This document shows, one piece after another, positions 43,210-53,862 of a DNA stretch of 64,000 bases; the first letter of the stretch is position 1, and every line of letters starts with the position of its first letter. Source of the stretch: Veronia nyctiphanis. GTDB lineage: Bacteria > Pseudomonadota > Gammaproteobacteria > Enterobacterales > Vibrionaceae. The notes under the pieces are model-generated. The model made no database searches and was not told the origin of the DNA. It saw nothing but the letters and a program-made list of their open reading frames with translations. The stretch spans positions 62,001 through 126,000 of the forward strand of contig NZ_PEIB01000001.1 of NCBI RefSeq assembly GCF_004116385.1. The letters are read 5' to 3'. The position numbers were made by a program, and so were the translations under genes.

Positions 43210-43223
43210 TTGATTAACATCAA
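43210..43223 (+). promoter_or_regulatory. FNR box upstream of feoABC
   Basis: TTGATTAACATCAA matches the FNR consensus TTGAT-N4-ATCAA exactly. Its centre lies about 72 bp before the feoA start, fitting activation about 41 bp ahead of a start site near 43258. This agrees with anaerobic induction of ferrous iron uptake. The rest of 42901-43209 is AT-rich, with no gene. Confidence 0.8.
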
Positions 43224-43262
43224 TATTTAGTTGAAACAATATGTAACAATGTGTCCCGTAAT

Positions 43263-43281
43263 GTTTATGATTCTCATTTGG
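43263..43281 (+). promoter_or_regulatory. Fur box overlapping the feoA leader
   Basis: GTTTATGATTCTCATTTGG keeps the ATGAT-N2-TCATT core and 12 of 19 consensus positions. It ends 7 bp before the feoA start codon and lies just past the predicted start site. Confidence 0.6.
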
Positions 43282-43288
43282 TGTTTGT

Positions 43289-43519
43289 ATGTATTTAACT
43301 GAACTGGATGTTGGGGGTACTGCACGGGTTGTTTCACTCGAACAGGTCCCTGAGCTTGCGAAGAAAAAGTTGATGGTGATGGGTCTATTGCCGGATACGA
43401 TTGTCGAGGTCGTCAGGTTGGCACCGATGGGCGATCCCATTCAGGTCAGAGTGAGAGGTTTCGATGTGGCTTTGCGCAGGTCATTGGCAGCATTTATCAA
43501 GGTAGAAAACAATGACTAA
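43289..43519 (+). CDS. feoA: Ferrous iron transport protein FeoA
   Basis: A 76-residue SH3-like cytoplasmic protein that assists FeoB. The pattern LAKKKLMVMGLLPDTIVEVVRLAPMGDPIQVRVRG is typical. No clear Shine-Dalgarno is visible; the start rests on the conserved N-terminus. It overlaps feoB by 8 nt. Confidence 0.94.
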   Translation: MYLTELDVGGTARVVSLEQVPELAKKKLMVMGLLPDTIVEVVRLAPMGDPIQVRVRGFDVALRRSLAAFIKVENND

Positions 43520-45787
43520 ACGTATCGTCACAGTTGGTAACCCAAACAGCGGAAAAACAACGCTTTTTAACCAGCTTACTGGGGCAAGACAGCAAGTTGG
43601 AAACTGGGCGGGTGTGACCGTTGAAAAGAAAGCAGGGCTGTATACGTCTGATGGTAAAGATATTGAGGTCACAGACCTGCCTGGTATTTATTCTTTGGAT
43701 AACTCTGATGAAATCAACAGTCTAGATGAATCTATTGCCGTTAAAGCACTGTTTTCGGGCAACGCTGACCTCATTATTAACGTTGTCGATGCGACATGTC
43801 TGGAACGCAGCCTCTACCTGACAGTTCAGCTTCTTGAGTTGGGTGAGCCAATGGTCGTCCTGCTGAATAAAATGGATGCACTGAACAGACAAGGCCAGAA
43901 AATTGACATTGAGAAACTGTCAAAACAACTAAAATGCCCCGTCTTTTGTGTATCAGCCAATGATAACAAACAAGTTCAACGACTAAAGAAAGACTTTGAT
44001 GGCGCACTCGGTGGCGAGTTGGCATCAGACGGCCAGCGCTTTGACTATGGCGACAGTGTTGAACTTATAATCTCTCAGGTTGGGAGTGCTATTTTTTCGG
44101 TGCCTGAAAAGCATCGCCGTGCATCTGCCGTGCGTTTGGTCACTGGCGATCAGTTGATGGCGGCGTCACTCAGTGAAGATGAAATTTCGCTGACTCAACG
44201 TCTCATTCACGAAAGACGTGACGGTGAAGACATCGATTTGCTAGTTGCGAGTGCGAGATACACCTGGGTGGCTGAAGTTTGCAAAGCATCTCGCCAGACA
44301 TTCAAGACGTTTTCGAAACGTGTTACCGACAAGATTGACCAATTCGCTCTCAATCGTGTTTTGGGAATGCCGATTTTCTTTGGCGTCATGTACCTCATGT
44401 TTATGTTTTCGATAAACATTGGCAGTGCATTTATCGACTTCTTTGATATCAGTGTTGGTGCGTTGCTGGTGGAAGGTGGGCATGTTCTTGTCGACGGCCA
44501 TTTACCTGTTTGGTTAGTCACCTTACTTGTTGATGGTGTTGGCGGCGGTATTCAAACTGTTTCCACCTTTATCCCTGTGATTGGCTGCCTCTATCTTTTC
44601 ATGTCTTTGCTCGAAAGTTCGGGTACATGGCTCGTGCGGCTTTTGTTCTTGACTACTTCATGCAGAAGATTGGTTTGCCGGGAAAAGCCTTTGTCCCGTT
44701 AGTTCTTGGTTTTGGTTGTAATGTTCCCGCGATTATGGCGACGCGTACTTTGGACCAAGAAAGAGAGCGTAAACTTTCTGCCGCTATGGCTCCCTTTATG
44801 TCTTGCGGCGCAAGACTACCTGTATATGCGCTGTTTGCTGCCGCCTTTTTCCAAGAATCTGCGCAGAACGTTGTCTTCTTGCTTTATCTAGCCGGGATTT
44901 TAGTCGCGATCCTCACTGGTGTGATCCTCCGAAAAACCCTCTATCCGGGCGAGAGTGATAGCTTGGTCATGGAGATGCCAGAGTACGAGTGGCCAAAAGC
45001 AAAAAACGTTTTTATCAAGACCTGGAACAAACTCAAGCGCTTTGTGCTCGGTGCGGGTAAAACCATCGTTGTTGTTGTTACTTTACTGACTTTCGCCAAT
45101 TCAATTTCAATGGACGGAACTTTTGGCCATAGCGATACGGATCAATCTGTGCTGGCAAAAGCTGCTCAAGTTATTACTCCCATATTTTCTCCGATTGGTA
45201 TCAAAGACGATAATTGGCAGGCTACCGTCGGCATTATTACGGGTATTTTTGCCAAAGAAGCCGTCGTTGGCACGTTAAATAGCCTTTACTCCGATCACCA
45301 CGAACCGGCTGAAAAGTTTTCATTGAAGGACAAACTGACTGAAGCGGTGCAGACTATTCCTGAAAAATTGCTGGGTATTAAGCTTATTGACCCGATGGGT
45401 CTTAAGGTCGACAGCGATCAGCAAGCTATCGCGACTGAGCAAGGTGTTGATATGAGCATCTTCAGTAATTTGCAAAAGCAATTCTCTCCCGCAGCTGCAT
45501 TTTCTTATCTGGTCTTTATTTTGCTGTACACACCCTGTGTTGCTGCAATGGGGGCCTATGTTCGGGAGTTCGGTAGACAATTCTCATTATTCATTGCGAG
45601 CTGGACAATGTTACAAGCCTTTGTGTTCTCTGTTGCGACTTATCAGATTTTGAACTTTGCCGTTGACCCTGCTGGCAGCGCAATGTGGATAACAATAGCG
45701 GCGCTAATGATGGGTGCTGCTGTGCTGATTATGAGGGAGTTGGGAAATAGGCAACACTCGGCAGGAATGGTTTATGATTCTCTTTGA
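43512..45787 (+). CDS. feoB: Ferrous iron transporter FeoB, frame broken by one base
   Basis: Inner-membrane ferrous iron transporter with an N-terminal G protein. G1 GNPNSGKTT (about 8-16), the G3 region DLPGIYSL and G4 NKMD are present, then a helical spacer and the membrane domain. The frame is lost at 44621-44623, where one G is missing from a G run; restoring it gives ESSGYMARAAFVLDYFMQK, then FVPLVLGFGCNVPAIMATRTL and the second half of the membrane core. Full length is about 758 residues. It overlaps feoA by 8 nt and feoC by 14 nt. Confidence 0.95.
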
Positions 45788-45989
45788 TTTGTTGAAATTC
45801 GTAGAATTAAATTCTGGTATAACCAAAAAAGACCTTGCAGATCATTTTGAAGTCAGCGAGGACGGGATTGATGCAATGATATTAATATGGATGCAAAAAG
45901 GGTTGTTAAAAACAGTCAGGTCAAGAAACGGAGAAATGAAATATTTCCACCTCAAAAACAACGAAATCTCTGTCAATATTCTTGGCTAA
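45774..45989 (+). CDS. feoC: FeoC-like winged-helix protein
   Basis: A 71-residue winged-helix protein (ITKKDLADHFEVSEDGIDAMILIWMQKGLLK) at the end of the feo operon, overlapping feoB by 14 nt. It lacks the cysteines that bind an iron-sulfur cluster in enterobacterial FeoC, as in vibrios. It probably modulates FeoB stability or complex formation. Confidence 0.88.
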   Translation: MILFDLLKFVELNSGITKKDLADHFEVSEDGIDAMILIWMQKGLLKTVRSRNGEMKYFHLKNNEISVNILG

Positions 45990-46087
45990 TTTATATTTAT
46001 TTACCGTCATGTAATTTATGGCGTTGGAATAAAAACATATAAATCAAGTGTTTAATTTTATCCCTGATTTATTTTATATTCAAAATA

Positions 46088-46120
46088 GAGCATATATTCA
46101 TGTTGAGTATGCTCCCTTTT
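46088..46120 (+). terminator. Candidate terminator after feoC
   Basis: GAGCATA / TATGCTC with a 13-nt loop is followed by CCTTTT. It sits about 100 nt past feoC. The loop is long, so the call is tentative. Confidence 0.45.
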
Positions 46121-46214
46121 CATTTCTTTCCTACAATTTAGGTCCAACTAAATTATCTCCGCTACTGTTTCACTAATGAAACATAGAGACTACCCATTCT
46201 CACTATACTTTCCA

Positions 46215-46231
46215 TAGTGGTTAGACCAGTT
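46215..46231 (+). promoter_or_regulatory. FadR-like operator upstream of fadL-volA
   Basis: TAGTGGTTAGACCAGTT matches 14 of 17 positions of the FadR site AACTGGTCAGACCAGTT. It lies 118 bp before the fadL start in a 359-bp gap (45990-46348) that otherwise shows a short GTTTCA/TGAAAC hairpin and no gene. FadR binding is inferred. Confidence 0.65.
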
Positions 46232-46348
46232 GTTATATCTTTACTGATGTTAATAAACAGAGCATTTGGCTAATCGATTAAGGCTTAGTCACTTCTGATA
46301 AGCAAAGAATATCGATGCAACTCTGAGAAGCAGAGTGTGGGGAAATTT

Positions 46349-47627
46349 ATGAAGCAAACATGGAAGCTGGTGCTCGTCACAACAGGGACGTGGCTGTTTT
46401 CGACGTATGTATCGGCCGCATCATTTTATCTTAACGAGAAATACGCAAGCGGGATTGGGCGCGCTAATTCTGGCGAGGCAGCTATCGCAGATACACCAAA
46501 TGTCATTGCGAGTAACCCAGCAGGGATTACCCGATTTGATGGTTTTACATTGTCAGGAAACACAACGTTAACGCTTCAGCAAATGGAAATAGAAAGCTTA
46601 TGGATCAACCAAAAAGTGGTTGATTTAGTTCCCCCCTTGCATTTCCTACCGGTTTTTTGTCGTTTCCCATCACTGACGACTTGTACGCTGGCATTGGAGC
46701 TATAGCACGTTTGGTTTTACAGGAGAGTATCCGGCAGACTTTGCTCATGGCGATCTTGGTGGTGAGCAACGCATTATTACGCTTTCCGCACACCCTGTCA
46801 TCGCGTACCGAGTTAATGACGAATTGAGCGTGGGAGCTGGCGCGATCATAAATTACGCCAATGTAAAAGTTGGAAGATATGTCGGCTCATTTGCTCAAGT
46901 GTTTGACACGTTAAAGCCTACGGATATTGCTCTCGTTGCTCGCATGGACGGTTTTGGCTTTGGTTATAATGTTGGCGCACTGTATGAGTTCAATGAAGAC
47001 CATCGCATGGGTGTCTCTTATCGAGGTAAATCGAGTATTTCCCTCGACAATGGCGAGCTGTCTGACTTTACCGGTCGTTATATTCCTGCTGATGGCGGCA
47101 CAACAGGCGTGAAAATGACACTTGATTTGCCTGACGTTTTCGAGTTTTCAGGTTATCACCGAATTTTTGATGATTGGGCATTTCATTACGATGTTATGTG
47201 GACTGGCTGGAGTGCGCTTGCCGGTGTCACCATCAAAGATAAAACAGGCGATACCTGCATGTTCAATAGAGAGCCAGATAAGCTCGGTATCTGTGTTTCT
47301 AACCCCATTAAGCTGGAAGACAGCTTTCGTTACGCTGTCGGCGCGACCCACTATTTTAATGACGATTGGACCTTCCGTACTGGTTTTGCTTTCGATGAAC
47401 AAGCCGCTGAAACGTCAGTTGTTTTACCAGATATGAATACCATAACGGCCGCAGTCGGTGCGACTTGGCAATTCAATTCTGATTTGTCCTTTGACTTCGG
47501 CTTTTCGGCTAACAAACGTCAGACCGCTGAATTTATCGATAAGGATCTGACCTTCAAACAGCCTTATCTGTTCCGTGTAACGCGGAGTGCCATTTTCTTG
47601 AGCCTTGGCTTCAACTACGAAATTTGA
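46349..47627 (+). CDS. fadL: FadL-family outer-membrane fatty acid transporter, frame broken twice
   Basis: Outer-membrane beta-barrel for long-chain fatty acids. Signal peptide MKQTWKLVLVTTGTWLFSTYVSA, then the FadL N-terminus ASFYLNEKYASGIGRANSGEAA and NVIASNPAGITRFDG. The frame is lost in the C6 run at 46631-46636 and again near 46701. Restoring one base at each gives VVDLVPPLAFPTGFLSFP, then GAYSTFGFTGEYPADF, and the rest of the barrel to the C-terminal LGFNYEI. About 426 residues in all. It lies 11 nt before volA. Confidence 0.9.
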
Positions 47628-47638
47628 GGGACGTGCAA

Positions 47639-50373
47639 ATGACAAGGAAGATTGCTCACACACTTTTAAAGGCCCTTGCCGTGATTGGCCTCGTGGTGTC
47701 TGCCTCTGGCTGCGATAACAAATCGAAAATTGAGGGCTCTCAAACCGAAACACCTTTTCTCCCTCAATTTGATCAAAGCCTAAATGCTCAAACCAAGGTG
47801 ACATACATCTTGGCGGGCCCCGGAGAGGATTTACCCCGCCCAAATTTTATTATTCATGACGCCTTGGATGGCACGGTGCAACTGCCTGCTGATTTTGGTA
47901 CACCGCCCGATCTGACTAATCCTTTTCATTCATTGAGTACGCTTGATGGCTGGTCAATCAGTAAATTTGTTCAGGTCGGCTTTACCGGTAAAGGTTTTGG
48001 TGAGGGACGACAAGAAGTCACTGAGGGGGCATATCTCTTTAAAGTGGATAAAGATTTCGATGACAGTGATCCCATTATCGAACGCCAGATCCCCGCTGAT
48101 GTCTATACCGAGGCACTAACTTGTTCATCCAGCCTTTGGAGCTACTCGAACCGAAAAGCGAGTACATTTATGTGGTGACAGATGCAATAAGAGACATGGA
48201 TGGTATTTCGGTCGGCACATCAAGAGCCTATGCGACGTTAGCGACAGGTACCGTACCTGCCTTGGGGGACAGACTAAATCGAGCATCACGGATAACCATT
48301 GCCATCAACAAATTGCTCGATGAGTTCAGCGATCAGACGTTTGATATTAATTCTGATGATATTATTTTCTCAAGCTGGTTCAGTACACAGTCAATCACTG
48401 ACGACTTGGTGGCGACCAAATACGCTATTTTGACAGCAATGGAGCAAGGCGGGCTCGAAACCTTATGGAAGGGAAAAGCTAACCCTAACAATGTCGATCT
48501 CAGTGGCGCTTATCAAATGAACTTTTCTGCCACGACCGATTTTGGTGACTACTTACGAACAGACGAGAATTTCGATAAATATGTTGCCTCGCAGGCAGGT
48601 GGCGACGCACCCGTTGAAGGCCAGCCATCTGAACTGAAAAAATTGCTGCTGGATATTTATGGCGCAATGGGGCTTATTAATGATTTGGATTTTATAAATT
48701 TATTGCGTGGGATTCGAGTTGACGTCACTTCAGGTACAGTTAACCTGCCGCATTTTCTTTACAAAGACGAAAACTGGCGTGCTTTACCCGCAGCCCCCGC
48801 AGCCCCGAACGTATACACGCTAAGCTACATACTCAAAGAAGGAACCGCTCAAGATCAGGCTGCTATCAATGCACAACTGCGTCAAATCAATGTTGATCCA
48901 TTGCTTATCAAAAGCTTAGATATACTCAACCGCAACGAGGAAATGGTCAAACTTATTGGTGCGGATTTGCGTCTCGCTGACGGCAACCCTATCACTAAAC
49001 TTTTGATAGATGCAGGCACCCAACCTTCAACAATCGCAAGAATTACTCGATATAGCCCGTTCCCCACGGTTCGGAGCATGGAAGAAGTCCCGTTTTTATT
49101 GGTCACGCCGAAAACGATCGATAGCTCGAAACCGTTGAACTTGCTGATCTATAACCACGCTGTGATTGCCTCAAAAGAGACTGTGCTAGCCCTTGTGCCT
49201 CGAATGATTGGTTTGAGCAAGCTCCCTGCTTTTGTTTCTGATTTGATCAACTTGTTCCAGCCACTTATCGATATCTTGGGTGATGCTTTTGGTGTCGGGG
49301 ATTTAACCGAGTTATCGTGGCTTCGAGGTGACACCATCAATACTGCTATTTTAGTCATTGATTTACCTCTGCATGGAGAGAGAAGCCTTGATGAAAAGCG
49401 TTCAGCAAATACGGACCCAACAGCTTATATCGCGCTTCAAAACATGGCGGTCGGAAAGTCGATATTTCACCAGTCGATTTACGACACGCTCGGGTTGAGG
49501 TTGGCTGTGGACCTTGCGCAATCATCAGGACGTCTTGCCGGAACACCGCTGGAAAACCTGTCGGATAATGCACCCGGTTTCATGGCCCATTCACTGGGTG
49601 GTATATCTGGACTGTCTGCAGTCGCTATAGCACAACATGATGATGGAACAGGGATCGATCATTCTCAGCTCGCGTTTTCATCCGTGGCGTTGGCAAAAGT
49701 GAGCGCAGGCATTTCTGATACCTTGCTCAACTCCAGTGCCTTTGAACTCACTGTGAAGCACTTTATTTCAGAAGCACAAAGCCCAGATTACCGGGATTAC
49801 ATTAAAGAGAACAGTAATGCATGTGATCCGGCAATAAGCAGTGATATTGGTAAATGCTACACCGATTTTGTTTCAGCGGCGCAGAATTCCAGTGATAAGG
49901 CAACGGTATTAGAGTTTCTGGAGCAACAGTTCAAACTCTTTTCTTTCGCGGCGCAGATGATGCTCGATGGTATTGACCCTTACAGTTTTGTGGACTTGGA
50001 AAATGCTGACGGTACAAAGGCGCTGGGCTCGATTCCAATATTGGCGTTTCAAGCAGAAAATGACGAATATCTTTCAAACGAAGTTCAGTTCTCTCCTTTT
50101 TCAGGCACTGAACCGCTTGCCAGACGCCTTGGGTTAAATTTTGTCAGTAAAGAAGCGCCGATGCTTGTTGGTGATAGAAACCTCATATTATTCAATGATG
50201 ATGCTGTTCATACGACTTTTTTAGGGCCAACGAATGTTGATGAAGATACTAATGAATCATTGGACTTTCAGCACAACAATTATATTCAGGTGCTTATCAA
50301 TGAGTTCTTCCAATCTCAAGGTCAGAGCGTAGGTGTATTTTCAGATGATTTGTTGGAAACATCGGTAAAATAG
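47639..50373 (+). CDS. volA: VolA-like outer-membrane lipoprotein lipase, frame broken by one base
   Basis: In Vibrio cholerae VolA is a surface lipoprotein that cleaves lysophosphatidylcholine and passes the fatty acid to the adjacent FadL. Here the lipobox is VVSASGC (Cys about residue 25). The nucleophile elbow GFMAHSLGGISG lies near residue 650, with Ala in place of the first Gly of GxSxG. The frame is lost at about 48121, where one T is missing; restoring it gives EALTLFIQPLELLEPKSEY. Full length is about 911 residues. GAGGG lies 8 nt before the ATG. The fadL-volA pairing strongly supports the role. Confidence 0.85.
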
Positions 50374-50389
50374 GCGGTAAAATGAGAGG

Positions 50390-50422
50390 AAAAGTGGGCC
50401 AACTGCCCGCTTTTCTATTTTT
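50390..50422 (+). terminator. Terminator after volA
   Basis: AAAAGTGGGC / GCCCGCTTTT (one G-T pair, 5-nt loop) is followed by CTATTTTT. It lies 17 nt after the stop codon. Confidence 0.85.
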
Positions 50423-50438
50423 GTTCAACAGAGTGGAA

Positions 50439-50867
50439 TCAAGCCGCCGTAAATCCGCTAACCGAAGACAAAAGAGATTGCCAATGTTCGGTGATTTCTC
50501 TCTGATCTTGTTCCGTACGGCGCTTACCTTCAGTATTTCCCCACACTGGCCCCGGCCAGGCAACATCTGTGGTGAAGCGGGCGATATGATGAATGTGTAG
50601 CTGAGGGACCATGTTACCGAGGGCGCCAATATTAATTTTGTCAGCCTCTGTGTCCGCTTCCAGTAAAGCCGCTACTGAAGATGATTCTTGAATCAGTGTT
50701 GCCTGCTGCTGTGGCGATAAATGGTGAATTTCTTTGATGTCAGGAAGTTTGGGAACCAAAATTAACCAAGGTCCAATGTTTTCCTTGCTGATGAGAACTT
50801 TACAAAGCGACAAGTCGCCTACTTCTGTGGTGTCTGCGGCAAGGCGGGGGTGCAAGTCAAAATTCAT
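50439..50867 (-). CDS. HIT-domain protein
   Basis: 142 residues with the histidine-triad-type motif QLHIHHIARF near residues 89-98 and the following WPGPVWG, found in a proteobacterial HIT subgroup. HIT proteins hydrolyse or transfer nucleotidyl groups; the substrate here is unknown. It is divergent from the DUF924 gene and convergent with volA. Confidence 0.85.
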   Translation of the reverse strand: MNFDLHPRLAADTTEVGDLSLCKVLISKENIGPWLILVPKLPDIKEIHHLSPQQQATLIQESSSVAALLEADTEADKINIGALGNMVPQLHIHHIARFTTDVAWPGPVWGNTEGKRRTEQDQREITEHWQSLLSSVSGFTAA

Positions 50868-51096
50868 CAGAAATCACTTCTCTTTTGCAATAAAGCCAAA
50901 ACTCTAAGAGCGATCGACGTCGATGTAAAGGCTCGAGCGACTAACTGTATTGAGAATTTGTTGCGCACTGTTGCCTGTAAGTCGTCCCATCATCACAGAA
51001 ATCTACTGTCAGTCATTAAATTGTACTTTTTTTCCCTACAAACTCATTAATCTAAAAGTGTCATATCAAAAAATCGTTCCCGCAATAGGAGCCACC

Positions 51097-51696
51097 ATGG
51101 ACAAAACAGAGGTACTTAATTTCTGGTTTGGCGAACTTGACGGAGATGTCACCAAAGAAAGCCGACAGAAACTATGGTTCACTGGCGGACAGGACGTCGA
51201 CCAAGAAATCACAGAACGTTTTCAGGACATTGTGAGTCAAGCTGGTCAGGGCAGGTTAACTGATTGGATGGAAACCCCTGACGGCACATTGGCTCTGATC
51301 ATTTTGCTTGACCAATTTACCCGTAATATTTATCGCGGCCTTGGTGCGGCATTTCGACATGATGAATATGCATTGGCCGTTTGCAAAAAAGGGTTAGCTA
51401 AAGGCTTTGACGCTGAATTACCCGCGATACAGCGTGTATTTTTCTATTTACCTTTAGAGCATTCCGAGCTGCTTGAAGATCAGGAAGAGTCATTATTCAG
51501 GTTCAGTCAGCTGATAAAAGCGGTAGATGAACAGCACAAACTTATGTTTGAAAACTTCTACCACTTTGCAGAAGAGCACCACGATATAGTTGCCCGTTTT
51601 GGTCGTTTTCCACACCGTAATTCGACACTCGGTCGTTTATCGAGTGAAAAGGAAATCCAGTATCTGTCCGGTGGTGGAGCCCGGTTTGGACAGTGA
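51097..51696 (+). CDS. DUF924 family protein
   Basis: About 199 residues from ATG 51097, which follows AGGAGCCACC. Conserved regions of the family include VLNFWFGEL at the start, LALIILLDQFTRNIYRG near 65-81, the YLPLEHSE stretch near 121-128 and RFGRFPHRNSTLGRLSS near 170-186. The fold is an all-helical, TPR-like one; the function is unknown. A terminator shared with argS follows. Confidence 0.9.
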   Translation: MDKTEVLNFWFGELDGDVTKESRQKLWFTGGQDVDQEITERFQDIVSQAGQGRLTDWMETPDGTLALIILLDQFTRNIYRGLGAAFRHDEYALAVCKKGLAKGFDAELPAIQRVFFYLPLEHSELLEDQEESLFRFSQLIKAVDEQHKLMFENFYHFAEEHHDIVARFGRFPHRNSTLGRLSSEKEIQYLSGGGARFGQ

Positions 51697-51721
51697 TTGG
51701 ATCAAGCTTTCACGTAACACT

Positions 51722-51748
51722 AAAAAGCCCCAAAAAAGGGGCTTTTTT
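51722..51748. terminator. Bidirectional terminator between the DUF924 gene and argS
   Basis: AAAAAGCCCC / GGGGCTTTTT with an A6 loop. A and T runs flank both sides. Confidence 0.92.
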
Positions 51749-51770
51749 ATTTCTTTTCAACTAGCTGGCT

Positions 51771-53501
51771 TTACATACGTTCCAGCGTATTGATACCCAG
51801 CAGTGACAAACCTTGCTTGATGGTTTTTGCTGTCAGGGCAGCAAGCTTCAGACGGCTTTGACGAGTTTCACCTTCTGAGCTTAGGATAGGGCATGCTTCG
51901 TAGAAGCTTGAGAAGTTACCCGCCAGCTCAAACAAATAACTACACATGATGTGTGGTTGACCTTCGCGAGCAACAGACTGAACCGCTTCTTCAAACTGCA
52001 GCAGTTTAGACACCAATGCTTTTTCTTTCTCTTCAGTAACGACAATAGCACCATCGAGGTTGTCTGCATCCAGGCCTGCTTTTGCAAAGATTGAAGCGAC
52101 ACGCGTGTACGCATACTGCATGTACGGCGCTGTGTTACCTTCGAATGCCAGCATGTTGTCCCAGTCAAACACGTAGTCGGTAGTGCGGTGCTTGGAAAGG
52201 TCAGCATATTTAACCGCAGCCATCGCAACGGTATTCGCGATTTTCGCTTTTTCTTCTGGGTCAAGATCTGGATTCTTTGACTCAATCAACTTCGCTGCGC
52301 GTTCTTCTGCTTCATCGAGAAGATCTTTCAATTTTACTGAACCGCCAGTACGGGTTTTGAAGGGTTTACCGTCTTTACCCAGCATCATCCCAAAGGCATG
52401 GTGTTCAAGAGAGACAGATTCAGGTATGTAACCAGCTTTACGAACAATCGTCCAAGCTTGCGTTAAGTGCTGGTGTTGGCGTGAATCGATGAAGTAAAGC
52501 ACGCGATCTGCGCCAAGCTGTTCATAGCGGTATTTTGCACACGCAATATCTGTAGTGGTGTAAAGGAAGCCACCATCACGTTTTTGGATGATGACACCCA
52601 TCGCCTCGCCATCTTTGTTCTTGAATTCTTCCAAGAACACGACTTGTGCGCCGTCGTCTTCAACAGCAAGGCCTTGTTCTTTCAGGTCAGCAACGATTTT
52701 TGGCAGCATGTCGTTATACATGCTTTCGCCCATCACGTCGTCATTTGTCAAAGAGACACTTAAGCGGTCGTAGTTACGCTGGTTTTGAATCATTGTCACG
52801 TCAACCAACTTCTTCCACATTTCAGTGCAGAATTCATCACCGCTTTGCAGTTTCACCACATAGCCACGCGCTCTTTCAGCAAACGCTTCGTCACTATCAT
52901 AAAGCTTCTTTGAATCGCGGTAGAAAGCTTCAAGGTCGGACAGCTCCATAGAGACTTCGCCAGACTCTTGCTGAACACGCTCAAGGTTGGCGATAAGCAT
53001 ACCAAATTGCGTACCCCAGTCACCGATATGGTTGGCACGTATTACTTTGTGCCCTAAGAACTCAAGTGTACGGGTTACCGCATCACCGATAACGGTTGAA
53101 CGAATATGGTGCACGGCCATTTCTTTGGCAACGTTTGGCGCAGAGTAGTCAGTGACGATGGTTTGAGCTTGCTCCGCTGCAACCCCTAAGCGTGAGTCTG
53201 CCAGAGCGATTTCTGCTTGTTGCGCTAAAAATGCCTCGCTGAGGAATATATTGATAAAGCCCGGGCCTGCAATTTCGGTTTTTGCCGCAATCCCATCAAG
53301 GTCGAGCACTTCAATGACTTTCGCAGCAAATTCGCGCGGGTTAGTACCAAGTTTTTTTGCCACACCCATGACGCCGTTTGCCTGATAATCACCAAATTGG
53401 GGTTTAGCGGACTGGCGAACAGCTGCTGGGCTGCCTTCTGGTGCACCCGCTGCGACCAATGCCGCAGATACTTTTTCATTGAGAAGAGCTTGAATATTCA
53501 C
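51771..53501 (-). CDS. argS: Arginine--tRNA ligase
   Basis: ArgRS charges tRNA-Arg. The 576 residues are the usual length: an N-terminal Add1 tRNA-binding domain (about 1-110), the class I catalytic core, and a helical anticodon-binding domain ending in [12 protein letters not shown]. The signature segment reads [20 protein letters not shown], where the usual HIGH-type HVGH is AVHH. The KMSKS region is the degenerate [13 protein letters not shown] type. A long inverted repeat with a minus-strand T run lies 80-150 nt upstream. Confidence 0.97.
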   Translation of the reverse strand: MNIQALLNEKVSAALVAAGAPEGSPAAVRQSAKPQFGDYQANGVMGVAKKLGTNPREFAAKVIEVLDLDGIAAKTEIAGPGFINIFLSEAFLAQQAEIALADSRLGVAAEQAQTIVTDYSAPNVAKEMAVHHIRSTVIGDAVTRTLEFLGHKVIRANHIGDWGTQFGMLIANLERVQQESGEVSMELSDLEAFYRDSKKLYDSDEAFAERARGYVVKLQSGDEFCTEMWKKLVDVTMIQNQRNYDRLSVSLTNDDVMGESMYNDMLPKIVADLKEQGLAVEDDGAQVVFLEEFKNKDGEAMGVIIQKRDGGFLYTTTDIACAKYRYEQLGADRVLYFIDSRQHQHLTQAWTIVRKAGYIPESVSLEHHAFGMMLGKDGKPFKTRTGGSVKLKDLLDEAEERAAKLIESKNPDLDPEEKAKIANTVAMAAVKYADLSKHRTTDYVFDWDNMLAFEGNTAPYMQYAYTRVASIFAKAGLDADNLDGAIVVTEEKEKALVSKLLQFEEAVQSVAREGQPHIMCSYLFELAGNFSSFYEACPILSSEGETRQSRLKLAALTAKTIKQGLSLLGINTLERM

Positions 53502-53580
53502 TTGCTTACCTTGATTTATTCTGTCAGAGCCCAGCGAGCTGTTCTTGCTGCTGGTTGCTCAATACGCATGGTTTATGCCG

Positions 53581-53650
53581 CACTAAAGCAAAAAATCCGT
53601 CAACAATGCCTGAAAGTGATGATGTTCAGGCATTGTTGACGGCTTTAGTG
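53581..53650 (-). other. Long inverted repeat with terminator-like end in the argS upstream region
   Basis: CCGTCAACAATGCCTGAA at 53597-53614 pairs perfectly (18 bp) with 53625-53642 around a 10-nt loop. Outer arms CACTAAAG (53581-53588) and CTTTAGTG (53643-53650) also pair, leaving an 8-nt bulge. On the minus strand the bulge is ATTTTTTG, placed like a terminator U tract just after the 18-bp stem. The structure lies 80 nt ahead of argS. The rest of 53502-53862 shows no gene apart from short minus-strand frames of 10 and 16 codons. Confidence 0.7.
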
Positions 53651-53862
53651 CCAGTACCCGTAATAATTACAGCCATTCGGGATATTAGCCGTTAATAATA
53701 CCAAGAAAATGGCGCATAGGTGCAAGTGAAATTTGACCAAAATCACGATAAATTCCTGACTAATAACAAACCAGTCAATTCAGGCAAGGTAAAAAGTGCC
53801 GCTTGGGGCATTTTGCCATGCTAAAGTATTCAGCAACGAATCTGCTCACGATGAAACAACAC

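Noticed and set aside
53581-53650. Integron attC site
   Set aside because: The inverted repeat is perfect and short, and lacks the paired 7-bp core sites with the asymmetry typical of attC; no integrase or cassettes nearby.
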